Assembly (NCBI GenBank): GCA_032358255.1
Contig: JAULBX010029292.1
Location: 1 to 22,508, forward strand
DNA: 22,508 nt
From: Heterotrichella gracilis
Lineage: Eukaryota > Sar > Xanthophyceae > Tribonematales > Xanthonemataceae
Reading direction: 5' to 3'
The notes beneath the pieces were generated by a model. That model was not told where the DNA came from, did no database searches, and saw only the letters and a program-made list of their open reading frames with translations. The position numbers and the translations under genes were made by a program. Each line of letters starts with the position of its first letter. Within the stretch, counting starts at the first letter, position 1. Below are positions 9,501 to 18,515 of this stretch, one piece after another.

Positions 9501-9952
9501 GGCGTAGATGCCAAGGGGGGACCTGGAGGGGGGTCGGGGGTGGCGGTGAGGGGTGTCGACAAGTCGAAAGGGACCTTGTTGAGATCATGCGGGGTACCGG
9601 GGAAGCGGTTTAGAGCGCATCAAGACACTTCCTACCATCAGTAGTACTGCCATCAGGTGCGTCACTCAACAATGACCAACAAAACGGGCTTTTGTGGCGT
9701 TCCCGGGTTATCAAAAAGTGCATTTCACCCGCGGCTCGACGGCATGGGGTGCTGAAACCCGTGTGGTGTGTGTGTGTGTGCACCCCGTTACCTGGGGCGG
9801 GAGAAGGGAGAGAGGGCGGTGCGTGGGCTGGTGGAGGGGCTGGCGGCGGTGGCGGTGGCGGGGCGCCTGGCTCCGACGTTGATGCTCTTCAGTACTGGAG
9901 GTTCCGCCTGGACCAGTCCAACCAGTGTACTGGATGGCTCGTCAGCGTGCAT
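6570..9952 (-). CDS. Disordered, acidic, phosphosite-rich protein of unknown function
   Basis: Eight exons on the minus strand: 9952-9792, 9522-8982, 8745-8532, 8309-8212, 7778-7746, 7567-7396, 7214-7042 and 6677-6570. Every junction is GT-AG, phases agree, and the total is 1500 bases (499 residues). Residues 50-235 are Ser/Pro/Thr/Gly-rich (SPFAK, TSSPFG and NPSLGS repeats). Then come several R-x-x-S sites (RRAS, KRQDS, RRRS, SRRVS, SRTNS), which suit basophilic kinases. Exons 4 and 6 hold acidic runs (DSDDEDEIDDYEE, DEEGDEDEQEGGEGD). More ordered segments are PLMISGRLDSFFVHK and SVRFSRKVTEVLLEVEEQ. No transmembrane or catalytic motif was seen; a regulatory or scaffold role is only a guess. 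Exon 7778-7746 (33 bases) is the weakest call. The start at 9952 is the first ATG in an open frame; a further upstream exon is possible, since CCACAG lies just before it. Confidence 0.72.
6905..6965 (-). repeat. Partial copy of exon 7214-7042
   Basis: On the minus strand, TGTGCGCTTCAGCCGCAAGGTCACAGAAGTGCTT repeats the 3' part of the exon that ends at 7042 (coding VRFSRKVTEVL). It ends at GAG with a GTGCGGGGAAAACCC donor. The copy lacks the last nine exon bases. Telomere-like AACCCTAAG lies immediately upstream and downstream. Confidence 0.85.
7632..7660 (-). repeat. Short copy of the acceptor end of exon 7567-7396
   Basis: On the minus strand, TTAGGAGTGCGTGAGTGAGATGC repeats the exon's beginning with an internal deletion of about a dozen bases, and keeps an AG acceptor. 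It is short, so less certain than the other copies. Confidence 0.6.
7921..8171 (-). repeat. Three extra copies of the donor end of exon 8309-8212
   Basis: The roughly 55-base end of the exon (coding PLMISGRLDSFFVHK), with its GTGGGTG donor, is repeated with its last base near 8123, 8013 and 7924; the true donor is at 8211. Spacings are 89, 110 and 89 bases. The copies are almost identical; one changes the last codon from AAG to GAG. Each copy stops at CTGCCCCCTCATG, before the acidic part of the exon, and is joined to the next by CCCTAA-type telomere-like sequence. No acceptor precedes any copy, so they look like extra 5' splice sites and not exons. Confidence 0.92.
8430..8495 (-). repeat. 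Copy of the donor end of exon 8745-8532
   Basis: On the minus strand this repeats the exon end coding SIGVHKARLDRRRSNNSQASS, with a few changes, followed by an intact CGCAG/GTGCGG donor. It follows a CTTAAACCCTAAACC tract. Confidence 0.87.
9767..9782. repeat. GT microsatellite
   Basis: A short (TG)n run in the first intron of the phosphosite-rich gene, just inside the donor at 9791. Confidence 0.7.
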
Positions 9953-11013
9953 GAAACCCTCTGTGGACAAGCAGCCTCCAGGCCAGTGGATCAAGGCAGG
10001 TATCTGACAACCGCTGTGCTGTAGGAGAGCCTACGAGGGAGGAGCATGCCGCATGGGTAAGCGATGGGCCCACATCTGTGGCTGTGTGCGTGTGGGTGGG
10101 TGGGCAGATTTGGAGGTGCGCGGGTCGCCTTGACGCAACCCGCGGTGGTCAAGACTTCAGCACGGGTGCAGTAGGAGGTGTATTGGAGGCACACATAGAG
10201 TGTTGTCACGGAACGCTGGTGTGGTTTCGAGCACATATCGCCGTTGTTACGTAACGACAATAGGCATCGGCAGGACGCACATATATGGCATAAGCTTTTC
10301 GACAACCCACTCCACGGACATGTATACACGCTGGGCAGCACGGCTGTTCGATCAAGCCAGATAGAGCTATGTCGCCACCAGGATGTTCACCAACGGGTTC
10401 CGATACGCACATCAGTCCACAAAGTGCCACATGTGATGCCATGCCGGAACCAGCTACCCTAGCCGCGGTTCAACACAGGCGCGGAGCAAGCATCCGCGAC
10501 ACCCATCGTTCCCAAAGGACGATGCACCGCGTTTCGAGTATGTTGTGCAGCAACGAAAGAGGGTTGGATAAGGGACCTTTACCCGCTCATAGGAGGCACA
10601 TATATACATCGTTCCGAGGCACCCCACGTCGAGTGCATAAACATGCCCAACTGTGCATGCAAGCGCAAACCCAGGCAACGATGCCGCACCGCATACGTGG
10701 CCTTTGCACGGCTGTTACAGGGTCCGTTTGGGCGCATACCTGTTGATGACTTGGGTGGTCCTATCAGCTGTAGATCCCTGCGTGTAGCGTTCTGCGTGGG
10801 CAGCGTTGCAGACTTGCAGTAGACAAGACCTTGGCAGCAGCTTGGGGAGCAGCACCTATATCGACGCACTCTTTGGCCAGTAAACGTCGCCGCAAGTGTT
10901 ACTACGTCGCTTGTGTGTCGAACAACCTGGTTGGTGCCTGCAACTAGAGCAGATATCTCGCAACTATCCTGCCCTGCCAGTACAGGCCGCGGCAGGGCCC
11001 TGCACTTTGAGAC

Positions 11014-11034
11014 ACCCATGTGTATCACATGGGT
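11014..11034. repeat. Perfect 9-base inverted repeat, 3-base loop
   Basis: ACCCATGTG-TAT-CACATGGGT. A compact hairpin or protein-binding palindrome; no T-run follows and the context is intergenic. Function unknown. Confidence 0.6.
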
Positions 11035-11166
11035 ATTAAAACCACGTAAAACGACGTAATGTTCCAAACGCTGCAGCGCGCTGAGCACTGCGATCGTTCG
11101 CCGGGCGTCGATGTGTCCACGTGGAGTGGGCTGCGCGGGAGTGGGCTGCGCGGGAGGCAGCGGTTT

Positions 11167-11200
11167 GGTCTCCACGACAGTCTCTACTACCGTGGAGACC
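11167..11200. repeat. Perfect 10-base inverted repeat, 14-base loop
   Basis: GGTCTCCACG and CGTGGAGACC are perfect reverse complements. The function is unknown. Confidence 0.6.
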
Positions 11201-12400
11201 GCAGGCAGGTATGAGGCGATAGCCACCCGCACGCACTTCTGTTGAAAGGCATGCGCGACAGGGCGTGGCTGTCGTGACGAGGGACTGTGCTGCGATGGAC
11301 GCCAATCGGTATCTCATGTTCTATGTCAGACTATCCATGTCAGCAATGGGCCGCGTGCAGTATTTTGTAAAGGCAGCAGCTATTTGTTTGCAACGGCACT
11401 TTCTGCGCCTGGATCCCAAAACGACTGCACAGCCGCGTGCAAGTAATGCAACAGAAGCAACTACATATTGTGTTGCGTGACTGACCGGGGCTGAGAGGGC
11501 GAGAACTGTGGGTCAGTCGCACATGCATGCTTGCATAACCACGCAAGGGCGAGCTTGTCAACAGCCGATAGGTGACCATATACAGGAGCGTATTTTACTC
11601 CTTTGTCTGTGTTTTGGCTTGGTACAACAATGTGTTGCCTGCGGTTTGACTGGAATGGGCTTTAGAGCTCCTGGCTTAGCCAACCTAACCCAGCTCACCC
11701 AACCCAAGAGCTGCCAGGAGGGCCCTGTTTGTGATACAAGGAAAGTCCTTGCAAGTCATGTCACTCTGTGCTAAGCACAGCTTAACCCCCTTGGTATGGA
11801 CTAGCGTAGAAAAACCTGAGGCAGGTTGTGCACAGCGCCAAGCGCTAGGGTTACTGGAAACCCTACAACCCTGCACAGTTCACTCGCTCTGTGCGGTGAC
11901 CTTGACCTTGCCGGCTGGCCGTACCAATGCAGTGGCTATCCGCATGACACTGTTGCGGCAACGGAGTTTTGCCATCTTATATATATCTGTATCGAAGTGT
12001 AGTACTACCGGGCAACAAGTGATACTACAGTATGCTAACCCACCACTTGGCAAGGCCTAGGAAATACTGTGACGCAGCGCAGCTGAAGTGCAGTCTTCGA
12101 TTGTGAATATTGGGAACTCTCAACCATACTACAACAATCGCAATTATCCTAACCGTGTCTTGTCAAAAAGCTCGATCACTCTACCATGCATGCAATGTAC
12201 AACATGGCGGCTGTGCGAAATCTTGCAGTAAATGCAAAGCGAATCCTTGCAGGAGTTGCAAGGCAACTACAATACAGTATAGTACATAATAGGGGCCAAA
12301 CAAGCGGCACAGCAAGGCAGCCCCCATGCTGTGCAATTCAAGTGGAAACCCTCCACACCAAACCATGGTGCACCACATCCCGTAACACAGTGACATGGGC

Positions 12401-15400
12401 CTATGCCCCGAACACACTCAGGCACCTGACATCCCCACCGTTGCGCATGCCCCAAGTGGTGCGCACATGCCCATGCACTGACTGAGCCCTTAGCCTGGGT
12501 GCCTGGTGCCCCACTGGCTTTTTGCGCAGCTGCTGTTGCTTATGATGGCCCAGGTATCCCCCCTGCGAGGGCCTGCGGCCATGCAAAGTGGCGACCCTCC
12601 GCCGCGCAGCCTGGATGGCGCTGGACCCTCCGGAAGGGTTTTGGGTCACCATCGGGGGCTCCGCCATTGTCACAGCATTGGCCACTGCGCCCTCCCCAAT
12701 GCCGTTCATTTTAACCCCTTGCTCAATCGGCAATGTCGCGGCAGCGCTTGCCAGAGCGCCAGGTCCCCCGGGGATGCTTTCTGTCCCCAGCTCGGTTGGC
12801 ATTGGCGCGCCATTGCTGTGGCTGCGGGGGGGGGCACGGCAGGGTAAGAGGGGCCGCCGTTGCGGCTGTAGGGTTTTCTAGGGCGTAGGGCAGGCTCACA
12901 GTTCCTGCGGCTGTAGGGTTTTCTAGGGCGTAGGGCAGGCTCATAGTTGGTGAGCGGCCCCCGGGGCCGCCATTCTGTAGTTTTGGGTATTCTTGCTAGG
13001 GATATGAATCAGCTTTTGCCAGATTTACGCTAGGGTTTTTGCCAGTCTTGTGCTAGGGATTGCCACACCTGTCGTGCGCATGGGTTGGAGCACTTGCAAA
13101 CTTCTGAAATTCGGGGTTGCGCAACTGCATGGGTGATCAGCACTGCCAGCAGTCTTCAGCACCTAGCCAGGGTACCGCCAATGTGAGGATTTGTGCAAGG
13201 GTTAGGCTAGGGTTTCCCGCCTCGCACCTGGCATGGTGCGCGTGGGCGGGCGCAGCCGCAAACTTCTGAAACGCGGGGTTGCGCATCAGGGTATCCGTGA
13301 TGACTGTCTCCATGAGATTGAGCCCCACTGCATGGGTGACAAGCACCGCTAGCAAGCCTTCGGTGCCCAGCCAGGGTGCCGCCAGTGGGAGGGGGTAGAG
13401 CAGGGCTGGCCACAGGGATCCCAGGACCCACCAGGCGTTGCTCACCTGCAAGAAATAAGATGATCGGACATACTGCTTCACGAATTACGGTGGTGTTACA
13501 GTGAGTTTGCACCGAGTAGGTTTTCGGGTGCCCAGCCAGGGCGCCGCCAGTGGGAGAGGGCACAGCAGGTTTTGTGATCCCAACTAGTGAAGTGCACGAC
13601 TCACCTCCTCCCGCAGCTGCACTGCCTTAGTACTTGGATTTGAAGTAGTGCATGGTGCGCACCACCGCGATGCGCCGCAGGCTTAGGGCTTAGGGTCCAG
13701 AGGGCACAGGGTTGGGGTTTAGTGGTCAGAATGCACAGGGTTTTGGTTCCTAGGGTCAGATCCAAAGAGAAGCCGCAAACACACGTACCGGCATGACCTC
13801 CTCCGGCAGCTGCACGGTCTTACATTTGAAGTAATGCGTGGCTCGCACCAGTGCAATGAGCTGCAGGCTTAGGGTTTAGGGTTCAAGCAGACACACGGTC
13901 CAGGGTTTAGGGTCCAGGGCAAAGAAGGCACAGGGTTTTGGAGCGTAGGGGTCTTGACCAGCAGTTGGGATTAGGGGCCACTCATACCGGCATGACCTCC
14001 GCCGGCAGCTGCACAGCCTTGGACCTGAAGTAGTGCGTGGCTCGCACCAGTGCAATGAGCTGCAGGCTTGCCCCCAGTGCGATGCAGGTGATCCAGGCGC
14101 CTGGCACCAGCTCATGCTCGTGGATGAGGATGGTCAGGCCGGCTCCTGCAATCAGGTACGTATATCGATTAGGTAATTAGTTACATGCATTCCAGCAAAA
14201 CAGCCAAACTGGCAGGCAGTCTTGCCCAAGCAATGCCAAGCATAAAATGTTATTGTAATTAGGTGAACAGTTGCTTATTTCAAGCCTTACAACTACAGGG
14301 TCTGGAATGTGGCTCATCTGTGGCCAGTATGATAGCCCCCAGCAGCAGGTGCAGCAGCCACCACACTGTCAACATATAGGACAGATATTTTAGGGTTTTG
14401 GGATTTTAGGGTTTAGAGCTTTAGGGTTCCTGCTGCACCTGTGGCCGGTATGGTAGCCCTAGCGGCAGGTGCAACAACGACCATGTCTTGTATGTATAAA
14501 AATTACTACCTTAGGGTTTTAGGGTTTTTCCCTCACCTGTGGCGAGTATGGTGGCCCCCAGCGGCAGGTGCAGCAGCGACCACGCCTTGCCCCGGAAGGA
14601 GCTCTGGCGCAGCGCATGGGCCTGGGCACCAAGGGGGGGATACAATAATGTAAAGAGACGTGAAGTAGAATGATGTGAAGATGACCATGCCTTGAGTTCT
14701 GGCGCAGCGCATGGCCTGGTCCACCAAGGGGGGCATGTGACGACAAGGACATCCTGGTTTTTTTGACAACCTGTAGTGCATTTGACCAGAATGAGGCGTC
14801 CAGGGCGCAGCTTGTGCCACACTGTAGTGGTGCGATTCCATTTGACCAGAATTGCACCAATTGCACCACCATGTATTATTCCATCAACTACAACATACAG
14901 GGACACGGCCAAACAATGAGGCGCTAGGCGGCCCATGCACCAACAGGTATTCCCAGCAGCCGTTGGCGTATCGCCTCATCTACAACAAATTCACTACACC
15001 TCCACGTCCGGTAAAGAAATAGAAAAACAATCAATTGTATCCCACTATTTCCGCACCTCCTCGTCAGGGTGAGCGTGGTAGTACTGCAGGTGCAGGCTCC
15101 AGGCAATGGCGGCCCCTGCTGCGATGGCCAAGTACTGGGACCAGCCTCCGCCTGGGTGGGAGGCTGCAGTGGGGGGTGGGGGCTCAGTAGGGAGTGGGGA
15201 TGTGGGGCATATGAGGGGGGTCATATGGGGGGGAGGGGGCTCAGAGGCAGGTACTGGGACTAGTCCCCGCGTGGGTGGGAAATGACAGTGGGGGGGGTGG
15301 GGGTTCAGTGGCAGGGTGCGGGTGATGGCTTGTGGGAAATGTGAAGGGCAGCGGAAGGAGGTAAATGAGACAATGACAATACACCAGCAGGATGATCCAC

Positions 15401-17305
15401 ATGCGCAGGCACATAACCCCTCGACGTATTTTCTCATGGACGCTAAACCCTAAGGATTGCTCTGGCACATCCTCCAAAGCTGCACGCGCACCCATGCTGA
15501 GCAGTATCTCCCCCACCAACCTGCTCATGCAGTTCCAATCCCGTCCTGCTATGTGCTTCAATGCACTTGCACAGCCTGATACCCTAAACCCTAAGATAGC
15601 CAGGTTCCTGATGTACCCCACAACAACCATCACACCCAAACCCTTATGGTATGGCAAAACCCTAGTCCCCCGCACTCACCCAGGCTGAGCAGTATCTCCC
15701 CCACAAATACCATCATGATGGTGCCAAACCGCTCAGCCATGTGCTCCACGTGCACAGGCACCCGCTCCTCAGGCAGCCTCTCTGGCAGGTTCATGGTTGC
15801 CCAGTCGAGAGCCACAGCACCCACCATGGCGGGCACAAATGCCTGCACGCCAAGGACTGGATAAAATATCAAGACGTATCTATGTTTGATTTGTGTCCGA
15901 TTCATTGATACATGGGGGGCTCATGCACATGCGTTCGCTCTTTTGGCAGCAGGGAGGGCCATGGTGGACATGCCCAAATTAACAATATTAAGCAAATAAA
16001 CACGAACGTCCTATCAGTCTTGTGAGCCCGGCTTGACTCCCCCGAATGTGACTGTCAAGTAAACCTTATATGCTTATGCTACATACGCACATGAATGCAT
16101 AGATATAAAATTATATTTCCCCCTACCTGGACCCCCAGGAACACCGGTGACACCGCCACGGCGGCAATGCCCACATTAACAACGGCAAAGGCGGTGGATT
16201 GGATACGGGCGCGCGGGATGTTGGTCGCATTGCATGCGTACAGGGCTGCCAGTGCCAGCTTTGCAATTGCCAGGGAGGTTGCGAATGCGGGGTAGGAGGT
16301 GGCGGGGTGGCCGGTGTTGGTGACCTGGGGTGGGGGGTGGGAGGTGAAAGGTGGGGATTGGAGGCGGTGGGTTGGACATCGATGCGAATGGGGTGTTGGT
16401 TGTGCTGCATGCGTAGTGCGCAGTCAGGGCGAGTTTAAAGGCTAGGGAGATTGCGAATGCGGGGAAGGAGGTGATGGGGTGTCCGCTGTTGGTGGACCTA
16501 GCGATTGAGGGGTAGGGGGGTGGGGGTCATGGTATGGAATGGGGGGGCGAGCTTTCATATGTTTGCACCTCTCACCATTTCTACCACTCCTAGCAGCGCA
16601 GTGCAGTGCAGTGCAGTCAAGCTAGCACCCAGCAGCGGGTGCCACAGCCACCGACCACTCACCATGCCCAGCACGCCCAGCAGGTGCAGGAACACCACGC
16701 ACTCCGCCACCAGCCCGCCTAGGTTGTACCGCGTCTGGAGCACTGTGAAGCTGGACCACGTCTTCCAGAAGACAGCAAAGTACAGGAACTCCAGACCAAA
16801 TCCCTGCAGGCTGTAGTTATATTCCACGGTGTGGGCTGCAGTAAGTGGCTATGGCGCGCATATCAGGTGGTACGGTGGTACTAGGTTACACCCATGACTG
16901 GTTGACGTCATCTAAGGCTGCAGACAGTAGCTATGGCATGCACATTAGGTGACACAAGGGTAGGGTACACCCACTGACTGGTTGGTGTCAATCTTGAGCC
17001 GAGAGCATCGGTGTTGGTTTGGAAAGCTGGTGATGCACATACACACGAGAACTGTGCGGTTTGTGCTACCCCTTTTCCCTCTTGTCTGTTGCATGGGCTC
17101 GTAAAATTAAATTTGATCCGTTGGGCCAAAGGCTGTAACCTTACCTGTAGTCGTGCTCAACAATGTGGTTGCAGTTGGTTGCTGCCACAACGAACAGGAG
17201 GTCAGCGAAGAGCTCCGTCCAGGTTGAGTTCCTGTGCCCCTGTTCCTCGCCCCAGTCCTGCTGGATGGTGGGCTTTTGGAAGAACTGACGGAACTTGAAT
17301 CGCAT
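12401..17305 (-). CDS. LtrA (low temperature requirement A) family multipass membrane protein
   Basis: Nine exons on the minus strand: 17305-17145, 16810-16663, 16324-16127, 15842-15680, 15151-15057, 14621-14537, 14145-13988, 13445-13228 and 12821-12401 (TAG). All phases close; the total is 1647 bases (548 residues). Family hallmarks are the N-terminal TWTELFADLLFVVA (usual form W-x-E-L-F-x-D-L-V-F-V) and HMAERFGTIMMVFVGEILLS (usual form H-x-x-E-R-x-G-x-x-x-I-x-x-G-E). I count about 10-12 hydrophobic segments, then a hydrophilic tail of roughly 140 residues coded by the last exon, longer than in bacterial LtrA proteins. The LtrA family was named from a Listeria gene needed for growth in the cold; its biochemical activity is not established. 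The start is the ATG at 17305, downstream of a TATA box. The acceptor at 16811 was chosen over the CTGCAG at 16835 because only it keeps the frame. Confidence 0.88.
12861..12948 (-). repeat. Tandem 44-base duplication in last LtrA intron
   Basis: TGCGGCTGTAGGGTTTTC and the following GGGCGTAGGGCAGGCTCA occur twice, beginning at 12861 and 12905. The unit lies just upstream of the final exon on the coding strand and contains the telomere-like TAGGGTTTT. Confidence 0.88.
13065..13185 (-). repeat. Copy of LtrA exon 13445-13228 with an internal deletion
   Basis: On the minus strand, GGCGGTACCCTGGCTAGG through ACCCATGCAGT is joined directly to GCGCAACCCCGAATTTCAG and runs to ACGACAG/GTGTGG. It matches two parts of the exon with about 50 bases missing between them and keeps the donor. 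It has no acceptor and is frame-broken, so it is a duplicated, decayed exon end. Confidence 0.85.
13505..13565 (-). repeat. Upstream fragment copy of LtrA exon 13445-13228
   Basis: On the minus strand, CTCCCACTGGCGGCGCCCTG and CTGGGCACC match the early part of the exon that begins 60 bases further on. It lies in the preceding intron without splice sites of its own. Confidence 0.8.
13604..13885 (-). repeat. Two extra copies of the donor end of LtrA exon 14145-13988
   Basis: The exon end coding LQLIALVRATHYFRSKAVQLP and EVMP recurs at about 13871-13791 (very similar, donor GTACGTG) and about 13685-13606 (more diverged, with an in-frame TAA and donor GTGAGTC). The spacing is close to 190-200 bases. 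Each copy is preceded on the coding strand by CCCTAAACCCTAAGCCTGC or a similar telomere-like run. Confidence 0.9.
14318..14485 (-). repeat. Two extra copies of the donor end of LtrA exon 14621-14537
   Basis: The exon end coding SLLHLPLGATILAT is repeated at about 14485-14447 and 14365-14318, both with substitutions and a GTG-type donor. Telomere-like TTTTAGGGTTTTGGG tracts (14388-14430, 14510-14527) separate the copies. Confidence 0.85.
14690..14735 (-). repeat. Copy of the acceptor end of LtrA exon 14621-14537
   Basis: On the minus strand, CCCCCCTTGGTGGACCAG followed by GCCATGCGCTGCGCCAGA repeats the acceptor and the first 20 or so bases of the exon, with one base lost, about 80 bases upstream of it. 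This exon therefore has duplicated ends on both sides. Confidence 0.82.
15225..15290 (-). repeat. Copy of the acceptor end of LtrA exon 15151-15057
   Basis: On the minus strand, TTTCCCACCCACGCGGGGAC then TAGTCCCAGTACCTGCC repeats the exon's acceptor region and start (CCCACCCAGGCGGAGGC, TGGTCCCAGTACTTGGCC). The AG of the acceptor is changed to CG, so it should not splice at the equivalent place. Confidence 0.78.
15480..15545 (-). repeat. Diverged copy of the donor end of LtrA exon 15842-15680
   Basis: On the minus strand it repeats GAGCACATGGCTGAGCGG through GGGGGAGATACTGCTCAGC, ending ATGGGTGCG at the donor position. The GEILLS core is intact but the ERFGTIMMV part is scrambled by substitutions and small deletions. 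Confidence 0.8.
16375..16500 (-). repeat. Diverged copy of the 5' half of LtrA exon 16324-16127
   Basis: On the minus strand CACCAACAGCGGACACCCC onward reads TNSGHPITSFPAFAISLAFK and so on, against TNTGHPATSYPAFATSLAIAK in the exon. The similarity is strong at protein level. A one-base insertion right after the CTAG acceptor shifts the frame and there is no pyrimidine tract, so it is probably a dead duplicate. An alternative exon is less likely. Confidence 0.78.
16595..16616. repeat. GCAGT pentamer repeat
   Basis: GCAGCGCAGTGCAGTGCAG-type short tandem repeat in an LtrA intron. No function is suggested. Confidence 0.7.
16834..16995 (-). repeat. Tandem 82-base duplication next to the acceptor of LtrA exon 2
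   Basis: Plus-strand segment GGCTGCAGTAAGTGGCTATGG through ACTGGTTGACGTCATC (from 16834) is repeated from 16916 (GGCTGCAGACAGTAGCTATGG through ACTGGTTGGTGTCAATC). Both halves contain CTGCAG, an acceptor-like site on the coding strand. The duplication makes up nearly half of intron 1. Confidence 0.85.
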
Positions 17306-17540
17306 GGTGTTGGTGGTGGGGGTGTGCTGGGTGGGGAAGGTCGGTAAAGGGGGGGGGCGTGGGTGAAAGAAAGGCTCTTTTTGGTTGGCAAAGATAGGGA
17401 ATACTCCTGGTGCGAGGGTTCAAGGATCTGTCCAAGCGTTTTTGGAAGTGACTGCAACCTTGTTTGGGTTCGGAGGTGCAGGCAGGCAGTAACGGTGCTT
17501 TTGCGAGATAAATCCCTGCGGTAACTATACGGCGAAGGGG

Positions 17541-17553
17541 CTTTATATAAATT
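17541..17553 (-). promoter_or_regulatory. Probable TATA box of the LtrA gene
   Basis: AATTTATATAAAG on the minus strand, about 240 bases upstream of the ATG at 17305. It is the only strong TATA match near the gene. A start of transcription about 25-30 bases further on would leave a 5' UTR of roughly 210 bases. Confidence 0.55.
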
Positions 17554-18385
17554 CAGCTCGGTAGAGTGTGTGTTCGGGGCTGGCGTCAGTAACAAAAGAC
17601 ACTTAGACTGGCTCACACTGTAGGAATGCGTGCATCTGAATAATCCAGGGATATTACCCTACGACGATGCAACGCGTTGCCCTAAGGGCGATTCCGTGCA
17701 GACCAGCACGCCCAACGCGCTTCACCGTGGCTGGGACGCTAACTAAATCGGTGTGGTTTCTAGACGCATCGCATTCCCAGTGCTTTTGGGCACATGCATG
17801 CATTGCATGTGTGTGGGTAACATGTGATCCAGCTACATGGGCGCAGAAAGCTTGCTGAATGCACGCCAGCAGGCATACACGCAGACATATTCACCGAGAC
17901 GCACAACGTAGGCACGTGCCACAAAAAAACATTCCAGAAGATTTCAATGCCAGATGATGTCATTTGATGCCTCTGCAATCATGATGCAACGGCCACTAGG
18001 TCAGCTCCTCACAGCACTGCATCTGCTGAATGGCTTGAGAAGCTCGAGAAACCATGTCATGTCCAGGTGTGGTCAATGCACACCAGATCAGGCTGCCAAA
18101 CCCGTTAAACGCCATGGCATGGCCCTCGCCCCCTCCACACCTAGCGAGTGTGCTGCAAAAACATGCAAGCATAACACATCGTCCATTACTGTTACCATAA
18201 GAAAACCTTCCAAGGTGCCACCTATACAGGACACGCATTAACGCCTGCTCTCCCCCCACCAACATCCCCAATTGCGGTCTCCAAAAAGAAAATCCCAAAT
18301 CCTAAACCCCGCTCTGCACACCCGGTGAACCACCCTCCTCTCAACAGCCCTCTGCCCCAAACCCAGCAACAGATTAAGGCTCACA

Positions 18386-18515
18386 CTACAATAAGGGTTC
18401 CGCCTTTACCCTAACCAGCCGCTCTACCTAGATGAGCCAAGGCTACGCCACAATTAGGGGTCGCCTCCACCCTAAACAACCGCTCTACCCCTTGACGGGC
18501 GAAGGCTATGCCAAT
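18386..18515. repeat. Tandem repeat of about 61-63 bases, two copies
   Basis: ACCCTAACCAGCCGCTCTACC and ACCCTAAACAACCGCTCTACC lie 61 bases apart, each followed by a block ending AAGGCTA-GCCA and then a TTAGGG-like motif. The unit therefore has telomere-like motifs in both orientations at its edges. Confidence 0.75.

Larger units (their letters stand above)
9953..12400. other. Intergenic stretch between two minus-strand genes
   Basis: No gene was recognised. The longest open frame is on the minus strand, about 11232 to 10579, without an ATG start, codon bias or known motif. A weak TATA-like CCATATATG on the minus strand near 10288-10280 could serve the gene starting at 9952. Two perfect inverted repeats (11014-11034 and 11167-11200) and a doubled GAGTGGGCTGCGCGG near 11126-11155 are the only structures noted. 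Base composition is more even and richer in CpG and palindromic hexamers than the introns. A degenerate transposable element cannot be excluded. Confidence 0.5.

Noticed and set aside
10579..11232. 217-codon minus-strand open frame in the intergenic region
   Set aside because: It has no ATG start at the end of the frame, ordinary composition, no recognisable motif and no splice context; it can arise by chance in stop-poor sequence.
16834..16840. CTGCAG near 16835 as the acceptor of LtrA exon 2
   Set aside because: Joining there to exon 1 shifts the frame to an early stop; the acceptor at 16811 restores the membrane segment in frame.
17202..17616. Longer N-terminal extension of the LtrA gene upstream of 17305
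   Set aside because: The Pro/Ser-rich frames upstream are in other frames than the LtrA start, and a TATA box lies at 17541-17553, inside that stretch.
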